DNA of 64,000 nt from an uncultured Agrobacterium sp. (GTDB lineage Bacteria > Pseudomonadota > Alphaproteobacteria > Rhizobiales > Rhizobiaceae). Below, in pieces: positions 46,364 through 56,013 of the stretch; position 1 is the stretch's first letter; each line of letters begins with the position of its first letter. The stretch covers positions 1 through 64,000 of the forward strand of contig CAJYTK010000009.1 of assembly GCA_913777615.1 (NCBI GenBank), in the 5' to 3' direction. Below the pieces are notes generated by a model that was given only the letters and a program-made list of their open reading frames with translations, was not told the DNA's origin and did not search any database. The position numbers and the translations under genes were made by a program.

Positions 46364-47109
46364 CGGAAAAGAAACTTCTGGAAACGCTCGACAGCTTCGC
46401 CCATCGCGGCGTTGCCGCCGACCTCTGGCTGCGCGACGACGATGCGACGGAGCCGACACCGGCGCTCGATCGACTGCTGACGCTCTCCGATCGCTATGCC
46501 GTGCCGATGACGCTGGCCGTCATTCCTGAGCCCACCGGTAGTGCTCTCGCGAAGCGGCTTGAAAAGGCGCAGGCGATTGACGTCGCGGTGCATGGCTGGG
46601 CGCATCGAAACCATGCCGGGCCGAACGAGAAGAAGCGAGAGCTTGGCTTACATCGCCCGAAGGATACCGTGCTCGCAGAGCTGCAAAGCGGATTTGAAAA
46701 GCTGCAGAACCTCTATCCGAGCCGCTTCGTGCAAATCCTGGTGCCGCCGTGGAACCGCATCGACCCGGAGATCGTCGACGCTCTGCCATCGCTCGGCTAT
46801 CAGGCGCTATCGGTCTATGGCCCGGAAAAGGCATCGCCCATTCACCTCTTGAACACCCATGTCGATATTATCGACTGGCGGGGAACGAGAGGCGGCAAGG
46901 ACCACGATCTGCTATTTGGCGAAACCGCCGAGCGCATTGTGGTAGCAGAGCAAGAGGCAAGAACCACTGGCATCCTTACCCACCATCTCGATCATGATGA
47001 GGCGGCATGGGCTTTTCTCGACCGCCTATTCACGCTGACCGCCAACCATCCCGGCTGCCGTTGGCGCAGCGCCGGGTCGCTGGTCGAAAAGGCTGGCTCG
47101 ACGGCCTGA
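46360..47109 (+). CDS. Polysaccharide deacetylase-fold protein
   Basis: A 249-residue cytosolic protein with the NodB-type fold. DLWLRDDDATEPTPALD carries the acidic residues of motif 1 and VAVHGWAHRNHAG the histidines of motif 2. QILVPPWNRIDPEIVDAL corresponds to the RPPxG region, and GILTHHLDHDEAAW provides a late histidine. No signal peptide is visible, which is uncommon for extracellular deacetylases and favours an intracellular sugar or lipid-linked substrate. It is translationally coupled to the GT4 gene before it, and the two likely act on the same glycan. Confidence 0.85.
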   Translation: MTEKKLLETLDSFAHRGVAADLWLRDDDATEPTPALDRLLTLSDRYAVPMTLAVIPEPTGSALAKRLEKAQAIDVAVHGWAHRNHAGPNEKKRELGLHRPKDTVLAELQSGFEKLQNLYPSRFVQILVPPWNRIDPEIVDALPSLGYQALSVYGPEKASPIHLLNTHVDIIDWRGTRGGKDHDLLFGETAERIVVAEQEARTTGILTHHLDHDEAAWAFLDRLFTLTANHPGCRWRSAGSLVEKAGSTA

Positions 47110-47275
47110 CATGGCGCGACAATATGTCGAGTATCAAGTCGGACTACTCAGGCGTAAGCACACGAACGAAGAGCCACTAAAGCGCCTTGCGTCCTGTTGG
47201 GCGCACAAAGGACGTTTTGGTTTTGCGTTTCCGCATCGCCGATGCTGCAGGCTCTGTTTGGAAAGTGTGACGAAG

Positions 47276-47488
47276 ATGGAATGGTTCGAGTATTTTCCGA
47301 TTGTAATGTTGCCGCTGAAGCTGCTCGTCGTCGGCATCGGCATGTATTATTCGATCAAGTGGCATTACGATCAAGGCAAGCTGAAGCGCGCGGAAGACGA
47401 GAAGCGCAAGCATCAGATGGCAGCCGCCGCGAAGGCCGCCGAGGACCGCGAGATCGCCTCGGCAGAACTCCCTCAACCTTCACCATGA
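47276..47488 (+). CDS. Small single-span membrane protein (70 aa)
   Basis: From ATG 47276 the protein has one membrane helix near the N terminus (YFPIVMLPLKLLVVGIGMYY) and then a charged, Ala/Lys/Glu-rich cytoplasmic tail (RAEDEKRKHQMAAAAKAAED) that probably forms a coiled coil. The open frame reaches back to 47111, but that part has no family character and the ATG at 47276 gives a clean small protein. It overlaps the end of the convergent GT32 gene by nine bases. Function is unknown. Confidence 0.72.
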   Translation: MEWFEYFPIVMLPLKLLVVGIGMYYSIKWHYDQGKLKRAEDEKRKHQMAAAAKAAEDREIASAELPQPSP

Positions 47489-48442
47489 TTTCCACGCGAT
47501 CAGCAGACCGTCGCTCTTGGCGCTGGCTTCGGCACGCGCCTCTTCCACCGCACTGAAATCCGCCCGGTCTGCCAGCAACGCCGCAACGAAATCGGCCCCC
47601 GCCAGCGTCACCGATCCCGCACGCGCCACCACGCTAAAGATCAGCGGACCCGTGCCCCACCATGCGGGCGCGCGCGGCAGGCGCTCGGCAATCTCCGGCA
47701 GCGCCTGCAAGATGCGCTCGAAGACGGGATGGCCGGGCGGTGTGGCGATAAAGGAATTGGCGAGTAGCACGCTTCCCTTCCCCGTCATGCGCGGCGTTTC
47801 CTCGGCAAAGGCGGTGAGCCCCACCATGGGGAGGATATCGCCAAAGCTGATGTCGTCGCGGGCCGGATAAAAATCACAGTCGAGATAGATGCCACCAACG
47901 CGCGACAGGATGAAATAGCGCGCAACATCGACCGCACCCGGATAATCCCCGTCCTCCAGCATCTGCCGGAAGATCGGATCGGCATCGATCCCTTCTGCTT
48001 CCAGATCGGCTTCCCGCCACAGCCGATAGGCGTAGCCATTCGCCTGCGCATGTTTGCGCCAGGCATCGGTTGAGGGTGGCACTGGTTTGTTGCCGATCCA
48101 GATCTGGTGGATCTTCCGTGGCACCGCCTCGCGGTTCCTCTGTGCAATCGCTCGTCTCTCATCCGCAGAGAAGCGGCCATAGGGCGCAAAGACTTCGGGC
48201 GGCGGCACGAGAAGATATTGGTAGCCGGCTTTGGCAACCGCATCTCCTTTGGCCTTGGCGAGCCTGAGATAGGCCGAATGCAGGCGGCGCGGCAGGCCGA
48301 GCGCTGTCACCTCCCCCATCAGATGCTGGTCGTGCGCATTCGATAGCTCGAGGAAACGATCTTCTGCCGCAGCGAAATCTTTTTCCGCCAGCAACCGCCT
48401 GATGTCTGCAAGCGTTGCATCAAAAGTGGCTTTGTCCGGCAT
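47480..48442 (-). CDS. GT32-type (DXD) glycosyltransferase
   Basis: A 320-residue glycosyltransferase. An N-terminal helical region of about 100 residues precedes the catalytic part, which starts at VPRKIHQIWIGNKPVPP and has the metal-binding DXD in RVGGIYLDCDFYPARDD, preceded by GAVDVARYFILS. These are hallmarks of the GT32 (Och1-like, capsular polysaccharide) sugar transferases. WWGTGPLIFSVVAR lies near the C terminus. The ATG at 48442 has a GGAG ribosome-binding site; the frame also opens at 48472. It is cytosolic and probably acts on a surface glycan or glycolipid. Confidence 0.87.
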   Translation of the reverse strand: MPDKATFDATLADIRRLLAEKDFAAAEDRFLELSNAHDQHLMGEVTALGLPRRLHSAYLRLAKAKGDAVAKAGYQYLLVPPPEVFAPYGRFSADERRAIAQRNREAVPRKIHQIWIGNKPVPPSTDAWRKHAQANGYAYRLWREADLEAEGIDADPIFRQMLEDGDYPGAVDVARYFILSRVGGIYLDCDFYPARDDISFGDILPMVGLTAFAEETPRMTGKGSVLLANSFIATPPGHPVFERILQALPEIAERLPRAPAWWGTGPLIFSVVARAGSVTLAGADFVAALLADRADFSAVEEARAEASAKSDGLLIAWKSW

Positions 48443-48637
48443 GTTCGCTCCTGAGCTTAATAACCCCGACATATCTTCGGACTAGACGTTTCCCAAGAGC
48501 CCGAGACCATGCAGAAAGCCGGAAATTTTTCACGGTTTCAAGAGCATGGACAGAGCTTATACTGTGCGATAACGTGAATATAAGGGCCGCGTGATAATGC
48601 CACAGGCAAACAACAAGACGGCAAGGGAACCTATGGC

Positions 48638-50530
48638 ATGACTGCAGGCGCAGATTTGCTTCGCATTGAAAATCTGCAGGTCTCTTTTTCCATTATGGGC
48701 GGAAAGATCGAAGCGGTCCGGGGCGCAAGCCTGCGCATCCTGCCAGGAAAGGTCACCGCGCTCGTCGGCGAATCCGGCTCCGGTAAATCGGTCATCGGCC
48801 AGACGATCATGGGAATCCAGCCGCGCACGGCCCACGTCAGAGGTCGCGTTCTTTTTTCCGACCCTTCGAGACCAGACGATCGTCCCATCGACCTCCTCCA
48901 ACTGGAGCAGGACGGCAAGCCGATGCGCGCCATTCGCGGCAACCGCATCGGCCTGATCTTCCAGGAGCCGATGACCTCTTTTTCGCCTCTCCACACCGTC
49001 GGCAACCAGATCGACGAGGCGCTGCGCATCCATTCGGTTCTGACACCGAAGGAGCGGCAGGAAAAGATGGAGGAAACGCTTGATCTCGTCGGCTTTTCCA
49101 ACCCCGCCAGGATCTGTCAGATGTATCCTTTCGAGCTTTCCGGCGGCATGCGCCAGCGCGCCATGATCGCCATGGCGCTGATCTGCCGCCCGGCGCTGTT
49201 GATCGCTGACGAGCCGACCACGGCACTCGATGTGACGATCCAGGCGCAGATTCTCAAGCTTCTGCGTGACCTTCAGAGCCGGCTCAATATGAGCATGCTG
49301 CTCATCACCCACGATCTTGGCGTCGTCGCCAACATCGCCGATGAGGTCGCCGTCATCTATCAAGGCGAAATCATGGAAGCGGGCACGGTAGACGACATCT
49401 TCCGCGCACCCTCGCATCCCTATCTGAAAGGCCTGATGGCGGCTGTCCCACATTTCGATATGAAGCCCGGTGAAAGGCTTAAAGCGCTACGCGATGTCAC
49501 CCTCGACAAGGAAAGCCTGATCGGCAAAAAAACCGACAGCGTCGACAAGGCGCCGGGCGTCATTCTCAGCGTCAGGAATATCTCCAAGACCTACACCACC
49601 CGCAAGTCCACATGGTTTACCGCCGGCAATGCGAACAGCACCAAGGCGGTGGATGGCGTCAGCTTCGATATCATGCGCGGCGAATGTCTGGGCCTTGTCG
49701 GCGAAAGCGGCAGCGGCAAGACCACCGTCAGCAAGATCCTGATGCGCGCGGTAAAGCCTGAAGAAGGCTCGATCACCTTCCATAGCAAGAACGGCGACAT
49801 CGACGTGCTGAATGCCGTAGATGGCGATCTGCGTGAGCTGCGCACCCGCATCCAGATGGTGTTTCAGGACCCGGTCTCCTCGCTGTCGCCACGCATGACG
49901 GTCGGCAATATCCTCAGCGAACCCTTGGAAATCCACGGGCGTGGCGACTCGAAATACCGGCAGGAGCGCGTCAAGAATTTGCTGCGCGCCATTGGCCTTG
50001 GCGATAACGCGCTGAACCGATATCCGCACAGCTTCTCAGGCGGTCAGCGCCAGCGCATCGGAATTGCGCGCGCGCTGATGCTGGGGCCGGAACTCTTGAT
50101 CTGCGACGAGCCCGTCTCCGCGCTGGACGTTTCGGTACAGGCGCAGATCCTCAATCTGCTCAAGGATTTGCAGAAGGATCTCGGGCTCACCTATCTCTTC
50201 ATCTCGCACAATCTGGCGGTCGTCGATTATATGGCCGACCGCGTCGCGGTGATGTGCGAGGGCAAGATCGTTGAGCTTGCGCCACGCGAGACGCTAATGC
50301 GCAATCCGGTTCATCCCTACACAAAGTCGCTTCTCGCCGCCGTTCCCTTCCCCGATCTCGACCGGCCACTGGATTTCAAGACGATCGGCAAGATCAGTGC
50401 CACCGGCAAGTTCGACTGGGGCAAGCAGTTTCGAGACGAAGACAACGGACAGATGATAACGGCCGATCTTGGCGGGGGGCATCTCGTGCTTGCCAATGCC
50501 AATGCGGATGTTCGGGAGCTACGGTCTTGA
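48638..50530 (+). CDS. Peptide-type ABC transporter, fused double ATPase
   Basis: A 630-residue protein holding two DppD/DppF-like ATPases in tandem. Domain 1 has [28 protein letters not shown]-like signature (here [10 protein letters not shown]) and [12 protein letters not shown]. Domain 2 (from about residue 305) has [27 protein letters not shown] and [12 protein letters not shown]. Each is followed by the peptide-transporter C-terminal extension with HPY-type motifs ([22 protein letters not shown]). Such fusions occur in YejF/GsiA-type systems. It is first in an operon that continues with binding protein and two permeases, an unusual order, and its stop overlaps the next start (TTGA). Confidence 0.94.
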   Translation: MTAGADLLRIENLQVSFSIMGGKIEAVRGASLRILPGKVTALVGESGSGKSVIGQTIMGIQPRTAHVRGRVLFSDPSRPDDRPIDLLQLEQDGKPMRAIRGNRIGLIFQEPMTSFSPLHTVGNQIDEALRIHSVLTPKERQEKMEETLDLVGFSNPARICQMYPFELSGGMRQRAMIAMALICRPALLIADEPTTALDVTIQAQILKLLRDLQSRLNMSMLLITHDLGVVANIADEVAVIYQGEIMEAGTVDDIFRAPSHPYLKGLMAAVPHFDMKPGERLKALRDVTLDKESLIGKKTDSVDKAPGVILSVRNISKTYTTRKSTWFTAGNANSTKAVDGVSFDIMRGECLGLVGESGSGKTTVSKILMRAVKPEEGSITFHSKNGDIDVLNAVDGDLRELRTRIQMVFQDPVSSLSPRMTVGNILSEPLEIHGRGDSKYRQERVKNLLRAIGLGDNALNRYPHSFSGGQRQRIGIARALMLGPELLICDEPVSALDVSVQAQILNLLKDLQKDLGLTYLFISHNLAVVDYMADRVAVMCEGKIVELAPRETLMRNPVHPYTKSLLAAVPFPDLDRPLDFKTIGKISATGKFDWGKQFRDEDNGQMITADLGGGHLVLANANADVRELRS

Positions 50531-52431
50531 TTACGCGCCGCACCACCCTTGCCCTGCTCGCCTCCGTTTTCGTTCCATGGAAAGCCTCCGCCGCCAACTA
50601 TATCGACGCCGATTTCTTCAAGGAGAAGCTCGACAAGGGCGAATTGCCGCCTCTCGATCAGCGCCTGCCGAAAAACCCCCGCGTCATCGATCTGAAAGCC
50701 ATGGGCCGCGAGACAGGTCAGCATGGCGGCAATATCCGCATGCTGATTGGCGGTCAGCGCGACATTCGCCTGATGCCGATCGACAGTTACGCCCGCCTCG
50801 TAGGCTATGACGAAAAGCTGAACTTCGTTCCCGACATCCTCGAATCCTACACGGTGGATGAGGAGCGCGTCTTCACACTGAAACTGCGCGAGGGCCACAA
50901 GTGGTCGGATGGCAGCGATTTTACCGCCGAAGATTTCCGCTACTTCTGGGAAGACGTGGCGCTTAATCTGGAAATCCACAAGGGCGGCCCACCCATCGAG
51001 CTTCTGGTCAACAAGAAGCCACCTTCGATCGAGGTTCTCGATCCGTTGACGGTGCGCTACACCTGGGACGGGCCGAATCCGGATTTTCTGGCCAAACTTG
51101 CCGGTGCGTCGCCCGCACGTCTGTTCCTTCCCGCCGCCTATATGAAGCAGTTCCACGTCAAATATCAGACGCCGGAAAAGCTCGCCAAGCTGATGAAGAA
51201 GAACAAGGTGGACGACTGGAGCAGCCTGCACGTCAAGATGTCGCGACAGCTCCGTCCGGAAAATCCCGATCTTCCTACGCTCGACGCCTGGCGCGTTATC
51301 ACCGCACCGCCTGCCGAACAGTTCATCTTCGAGCGCAATCCCTACTACCACCGCGTCGATGAGAATGGTCGCCAGCTTCCTTACATCGACCGCTATCTGC
51401 TGAACGTCACATCGTCGGAAATCATCGCGGCAAAGACCGCGTCCGGTGACAGCGACCTGCAGTTCATGAACCTCGATTTCAACGACTACACCTTCCTGAA
51501 AGATGCCGAAGCGCGTTATCCGTTGAAGGTCAATTTGTGGAAGCGAAGCCAGGGTTCGCGCGTCTGCCTGCTGCCGAACCTCAACTGTGCCGACGACACC
51601 TGGCGCGCGCTGTTTCGCGATGTGCGCATGCGCCGGGCGCTCTCGGTGGCGATCAACCGGCATGAGATCAACATGGTCTGCTTCTACGGCCTCGCCAAGG
51701 AAAGCGCCGATACCGTGCTGCCGGAAAGCCCGCTCTTCCGGCCGGAATTCGCCACCGCCTGGGCGCAATTCGATCCCGAACTTGCCAATCGGCTTCTGGA
51801 CGAGGTTGGCCTGACGGAGCGCAACGATCGCGGCATTCGCCTTCTGCCAGATGGCAGGCCCGCGCACGTGATCGTCGAGACCGCTGGCGAAAGCACGCTC
51901 GAAACCGACGTGCTGGAACTGATCACCGATCACTGGCGCAAGATCGGTATCTCCCTCTCCAGCCGCCCGACGCAGCGCGACGTCTTCCGCAAGCGTGCCA
52001 TGGGCGGTGAGGTAATGATGTCGGTCTGGTTCGGCATGGATAACGCCATTCCCAACGCCGACATGCTGCCATCGGGTCTCGCACCCACCGGCGACGATCA
52101 GCTGCAATGGCCGGTCTGGGGTATCCATTATCTCTCCGGCGGGCGTGAAGGCAAACCGCCGGATCTGCCGGAAGCCGTGCAACTGCTCGATCTCCTCAAG
52201 AAATGGCGCCGCAGCGTCACCGCGCAGGAGCGCAAGGAGATCTGGCTGGAAATGCTGTCGATATACACTCAGCAAGTCTTCTCCATCGGCACGGTGAACG
52301 GCGCGCTGCAGCCGATCGTTCACAGAGCCCGACTGAAGAACGTGCCGGAGAAAGCGCTGTTTGGCTTCGAGCCGACCGCTTATCTCGGCATCTACATGCC
52401 AGATACGTTCTGGTACGACGGGAGCGCCTGA
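50527..52431 (+). CDS. Family 5 (peptide/nickel-type) ABC substrate-binding protein
   Basis: A 634-residue extracytoplasmic binding protein beginning at a TTG that overlaps the ATPase stop. The N terminus [20 protein letters not shown] has a twin-arginine-like signal, so export folded through Tat is possible. Family blocks are [57 protein letters not shown], and [19 protein letters not shown]. Its length is typical of the YejA-like large group. It delivers oligopeptides or glycoconjugates to the permeases that follow; ligand unknown. Confidence 0.92.
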   Translation: MITRRTTLALLASVFVPWKASAANYIDADFFKEKLDKGELPPLDQRLPKNPRVIDLKAMGRETGQHGGNIRMLIGGQRDIRLMPIDSYARLVGYDEKLNFVPDILESYTVDEERVFTLKLREGHKWSDGSDFTAEDFRYFWEDVALNLEIHKGGPPIELLVNKKPPSIEVLDPLTVRYTWDGPNPDFLAKLAGASPARLFLPAAYMKQFHVKYQTPEKLAKLMKKNKVDDWSSLHVKMSRQLRPENPDLPTLDAWRVITAPPAEQFIFERNPYYHRVDENGRQLPYIDRYLLNVTSSEIIAAKTASGDSDLQFMNLDFNDYTFLKDAEARYPLKVNLWKRSQGSRVCLLPNLNCADDTWRALFRDVRMRRALSVAINRHEINMVCFYGLAKESADTVLPESPLFRPEFATAWAQFDPELANRLLDEVGLTERNDRGIRLLPDGRPAHVIVETAGESTLETDVLELITDHWRKIGISLSSRPTQRDVFRKRAMGGEVMMSVWFGMDNAIPNADMLPSGLAPTGDDQLQWPVWGIHYLSGGREGKPPDLPEAVQLLDLLKKWRRSVTAQERKEIWLEMLSIYTQQVFSIGTVNGALQPIVHRARLKNVPEKALFGFEPTAYLGIYMPDTFWYDGSA

Positions 52432-52432
52432 C

Positions 52433-53431
52433 ATGCTCAGATATATTATCGGGCGCATTCTCGTCATGATCCCGACATTGATCCTGATCTCGATGCTGGT
52501 CTTCACCATCATCGAACTGCCGCCAGGCGACTATTTCGAAAGCTACGTCGCCGAAATGCGCGCCATGGGCGAGACTGCCAACATGGCAGAAATCGAGGAG
52601 CTTCGCACGCGCTACGGTTTCGACCAGCCTGCCCCCGTGCGCTACTTCAAGTGGGCGACCGGCATGCTGGTCGGCGATTTCGGCTATTCCTTCGAGTACC
52701 AGCTTCCCGTCAGCGAAGTGGTGGGCGAACGTCTGTGGCTGACGGTTCTGGTCTCCTTCGTCACCATCATCGTCACTTGGCTCGTCGCCTTCCCGATCGG
52801 CATCTACTCTGCCACCCACAAATACAGCTGGGGCGATTACGGCCTGACCTTTTTCGGCCTGCTTGGCATTGCCATTCCCAACTTCATGCTGGCGCTGATC
52901 CTGATGTATTTCGCCAATATCTGGTTCGGCACGTCCATCGGCCACCTCATGGACCGCGAGTATCTGAATCAGCCGATGAGCTGGGACAAGTTCAAGTCGA
53001 TCCTCGAGCATCTGTGGATCCCGGTCCTGATCATCAGCACGGCCGGAACGGCGGGCATGATCAGACGCCTGCGCGCCAACCTATTGGATGAATTGCAGAA
53101 GCAATATGTGGTGACGGCGCGCGCCAAGGGGCTTCACCCCTTCAAGGTACTGACCAAGTACCCGTTGCGCATGGCGTTGAACTTCTTCATTTCCGATATC
53201 GGCTCCATTCTGCCAGCCATTATTTCGGGTGCTGAAATCACCGCGGTCGTCCTGTCGCTGGAAACCACCGGCCCGATGCTGATCCGCGCGCTGCAAAGCC
53301 AGGACATGTATCTGGCCGGCTCCTTCCTGATGTTCCTCGCCTTCCTGACCGTCATTGGCGTGCTCGTTTCCGATATTGCGCTCGCCATTCTCGATCCTCG
53401 CATTCGATTGGGAGGTGGGAGCGTCAAATGA
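52433..53431 (+). CDS. Peptide-type ABC transporter permease (DppB-like)
   Basis: A 332-residue permease from ATG 52433, directly after the binding-protein stop. The N terminus MLRYIIGRILVMIPTLILIS is typical of DppB/OppB. A periplasmic segment with TRYGFDQPAPVRYFKWATGM is followed by membrane helices. The EAA loop is LQKQYVVTARAKGLHPFKVL, and a GSILPAIISGAEITAVV stretch precedes the last helices. It pairs with the downstream permease and the double ATPase. The longer frame from 52361 lies in the binding-protein gene and is discounted. Confidence 0.94.
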   Translation: MLRYIIGRILVMIPTLILISMLVFTIIELPPGDYFESYVAEMRAMGETANMAEIEELRTRYGFDQPAPVRYFKWATGMLVGDFGYSFEYQLPVSEVVGERLWLTVLVSFVTIIVTWLVAFPIGIYSATHKYSWGDYGLTFFGLLGIAIPNFMLALILMYFANIWFGTSIGHLMDREYLNQPMSWDKFKSILEHLWIPVLIISTAGTAGMIRRLRANLLDELQKQYVVTARAKGLHPFKVLTKYPLRMALNFFISDIGSILPAIISGAEITAVVLSLETTGPMLIRALQSQDMYLAGSFLMFLAFLTVIGVLVSDIALAILDPRIRLGGGSVK

Positions 53432-54603
53432 CTTCATCGATTCCGAAGCCCGGCGAGCCCTTGCCGCATTACGTCTCTACAGCGCCCTTCGATCCCTATC
53501 TGGTCGAGCCCGCTACCAGCGCGCTTGCCATGGTGGGTCGCGCATCGCAATGGAAGCTGATGTGGTGGCAGTTCCGGCAGCACAAGCTTGCGCTCTACTC
53601 CGGCATCTTCCTGCTGGTGCTTTATCTCTCGATCTTCATATGCGAGTTTCTAGCACCCTATAATCTCCACACCCGCGACGTGGAAAACATCTACGCCCCG
53701 CCGCAAAGCATTCATCTCTTCCATGACGGCAAATTCGTCGGCCCCTTCGTCTATGGCCGCACCATGAGCCTCGACATGGACAATCTGCGCCGCGTCTACA
53801 CCGACGTACCGACGGACGTGCAGAAGATTCGCTTCTTCTGCCGAGGTGACAGCTACCGCTTCTGGGGACTGTTCGATTCCAACGTCCACCTCGTCTGCCC
53901 GGCGAAAGACGGCCAGATGTTTCTGCTCGGCACCGACCGTCTTGGCCGCGACGTGCTTTCGCGCATCATCTATGGCGCACGCATTTCGCTCACCATCGGC
54001 CTCTTCGGTGTGGCCATGAGCTTCGTTCTCGGCATTGTGATCGGCGGTCTTGCAGGCTATCGCGGCGGCGTCTTCGATCTGATCGTCCAGCGCATCATCG
54101 AGGTATTGCAATCGATCCCCAGCATTCCGCTCTGGCTGGCGCTTGCCGCGATCATGCCGGTGACCTGGAGCCCGATCCTCGTCTATCTGGGCATTACCGT
54201 CATCCTCGGTCTATTGGACTGGACGGGGCTCGCGCGCGCCGTGCGCTCCAAGCTTTTGGCGCTACGCGAGGAGGATTACGTGCTCTCTGCCCAGTTGATG
54301 GGAGCCAGCACCAGCCGCATCATCGGCCGGCATCTGATCCCCGGCTTCATGTCACACCTGATCGCGTCGGCGACACTCACCATTCCAGGCATGATTCTGG
54401 GCGAAACGGCGCTCAGCTTCTTGGGCCTCGGCCTGCGTCCGCCGATCACAAGTTGGGGCATTCTGCTCACGGAAGCGAGAAGCGTCAGCGTGATTGCGCT
54501 TTATCCCTGGCTTTTGATCCCGATCCTTCCGGTCGTTCTGGTCGTGCTCGCCTTTAATTTCCTTGGCGATGGACTACGTGATGCAGCAGATCCGTTTAAA
54601 TGA
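53428..54603 (+). CDS. Peptide-type ABC transporter permease (DppC-like)
   Basis: A 391-residue permease whose start overlaps the previous stop (ATGA). After a first membrane helix (LALYSGIFLLVLYLSIFICE) comes a periplasmic region of about 120 residues with two cysteines, longer than in plain DppC and similar to YejE-type proteins. The core has FLLGTDRLGRDVLSRIIYGA and the EAA loop LSAQLMGASTSRIIGRHLIP. The C-terminal ETALSFLGLGLRPPITSWG is a DppC hallmark. It is the last gene of the operon; a UUCG-loop hairpin lies downstream at 54660-54675. Confidence 0.94.
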   Translation: MTSSIPKPGEPLPHYVSTAPFDPYLVEPATSALAMVGRASQWKLMWWQFRQHKLALYSGIFLLVLYLSIFICEFLAPYNLHTRDVENIYAPPQSIHLFHDGKFVGPFVYGRTMSLDMDNLRRVYTDVPTDVQKIRFFCRGDSYRFWGLFDSNVHLVCPAKDGQMFLLGTDRLGRDVLSRIIYGARISLTIGLFGVAMSFVLGIVIGGLAGYRGGVFDLIVQRIIEVLQSIPSIPLWLALAAIMPVTWSPILVYLGITVILGLLDWTGLARAVRSKLLALREEDYVLSAQLMGASTSRIIGRHLIPGFMSHLIASATLTIPGMILGETALSFLGLGLRPPITSWGILLTEARSVSVIALYPWLLIPILPVVLVVLAFNFLGDGLRDAADPFK

Positions 54604-54659
54604 CCGGATTTGCTGCCAGCATGTTTTGCGGTTTTCCGATCAGGGCATGTGACAAGACG

Positions 54660-54675
54660 AGGCGCTTCGGCGCCT
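54660..54675. other. Short UUCG-tetraloop hairpin after the ABC operon
   Basis: AGGCGC and GCGCCT pair around a TTCG loop. There is no T tract. It may mark the 3' end of the ABC transcript by processing or Rho-dependent termination. Confidence 0.4.
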
Positions 54676-54727
54676 TCCGCATAAAGACACGCGCCGCACG
54701 CTTTAGCGGTAAGAAGAGGTTCTGCTC

Positions 54728-55933
54728 GTGACAGTTCGTTTAAACGATGCACGCATTCTGATGTACAGCCACGATTCTTTCGGGCTTGGACATTTGCGTC
54801 GATGCCGCACCATTGCCCATGCGCTGGTGGAGGATTATCGCGGCCTGAATGTCCTGATCATCTCAGGAGCAACCATTGCAGGCGCCTTCGATTATCGCGC
54901 CCGCGTCGACTTTGTAAAAATCCCGAGTGTGATCAAGCTCAGAAACGGCGAATACACCTCGCTCGACCAGCATATCGATCTTCAGGAAACCCTGAAGATG
55001 CGCCGTTCGATCATCTACCACACCGCCGAAAGCTTCCAGCCGGACATCTTCATCGTTGACAAGGAGCCGATGGGTCTACGGGGCGAAGTGGAGGAAACCC
55101 TCACCTATCTGAAATCGCGCGGCACGAAGCTGGTCATCGGCTTGCGCGACGTCATGGATGCGCCGCAACTGCTTGAAGCCGAGTGGAAGCGCAACGACGT
55201 GCTGAACAAGATCGAACGCTTCTACGACCATGTCTGGGTCTACGGCCCGCCGGACTTCCACGACCCTCTGGCAGGTCTCGCTGTCCCACCCGGCGTCCAC
55301 GAGAAGACCGAATTTGTCGGCTTTCTGCAGCGCTCCAAGACCCGCGGCGACAACCCGAGCCGGCATGAGGGCGACTATATTCTGGTGACCACGGGCGGCG
55401 GCGGCGATGGCAGCGAACTGATCGACGACGTGATCCGCGCCTACAAGTTCGATCGCACCCTGACCCAGAAAGCGTTGGTGGTGCTTGGCCCCTACATGCC
55501 GACGGAGCAGCGGCAGAAGTTTGCGGCGAACGTTGCGGATATTCCCCAGATGGAAATCATCGACTTCGACAACCGCATGGAAGATCTGGTTGCTGGCGCT
55601 CAGGCTGTCGTGTCGATGGGCGGCTATAACACTGTCTGCGAAATCCTCTCCTTCGACAAGCCAGCCCTTGTCGTGCCGCGCATCGTGCCGCGTGAGGAGC
55701 AGTTGATTCGCGCCAGCCGCGCGTCCGAGCTTGGCCTGTTCGACATGCTGTCGCCGGAAGATGCGGAGAACCCCGAACTGATGGCGAAAGCGCTGAAGGC
55801 GCTGATGCAGCGCCCGCCACCGTCTGCCAACGGCCGCAACCTGAAGCTCGACGGGCTTGAGAACATTTCCCGCCGCGTCGCCGAATGGCTGCAACCGGAT
55901 GATACGCAGAGCGCAATCTCCGCGACTGCCTGA
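54728..55933 (+). CDS. MurG-like GT-B glycosyltransferase
   Basis: A 401-residue GT-B protein from a GTG start with AGAGG upstream. The N-terminal half opens ILMYSHDSFGLGHLRRCRTI, a glycine-rich loop as in MurG-like and UDP-sugar transferases. The C-terminal half has ILVTTGGGGDGSEL and the donor motif VSMGGYNTVCEILSFDKPAL, where the GGYNT replaces the SGGNT-type loop. It has no signal or transmembrane segment and may attach to the membrane peripherally. It starts a three-gene glycosyltransferase group with the next two genes; the third gene is a related MurG-like protein. Donor and acceptor are unknown. Confidence 0.85.
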   Translation: MTVRLNDARILMYSHDSFGLGHLRRCRTIAHALVEDYRGLNVLIISGATIAGAFDYRARVDFVKIPSVIKLRNGEYTSLDQHIDLQETLKMRRSIIYHTAESFQPDIFIVDKEPMGLRGEVEETLTYLKSRGTKLVIGLRDVMDAPQLLEAEWKRNDVLNKIERFYDHVWVYGPPDFHDPLAGLAVPPGVHEKTEFVGFLQRSKTRGDNPSRHEGDYILVTTGGGGDGSELIDDVIRAYKFDRTLTQKALVVLGPYMPTEQRQKFAANVADIPQMEIIDFDNRMEDLVAGAQAVVSMGGYNTVCEILSFDKPALVVPRIVPREEQLIRASRASELGLFDMLSPEDAENPELMAKALKALMQRPPPSANGRNLKLDGLENISRRVAEWLQPDDTQSAISATA

Positions 55934-56013
55934 CAGTAGGGGATGCGTAAAACGGTGGAGCCGAACATCTCGGTTTGCCGTGAGCTGCCGCAAATGAAAG
56001 AAGGCACGAAGAC

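Noticed and set aside
47111-47275. N-terminal extension of the small membrane protein
   Set aside because: The 55 added residues are Cys/Arg-rich without family features, and the internal ATG gives a clean membrane helix at the N terminus.
50317-52512. A 731-codon open frame on the minus strand
   Set aside because: It is antisense to the fused ATPase end and the family 5 binding protein, whose motifs are clear. Its translation is compositionally odd and has no family motif.
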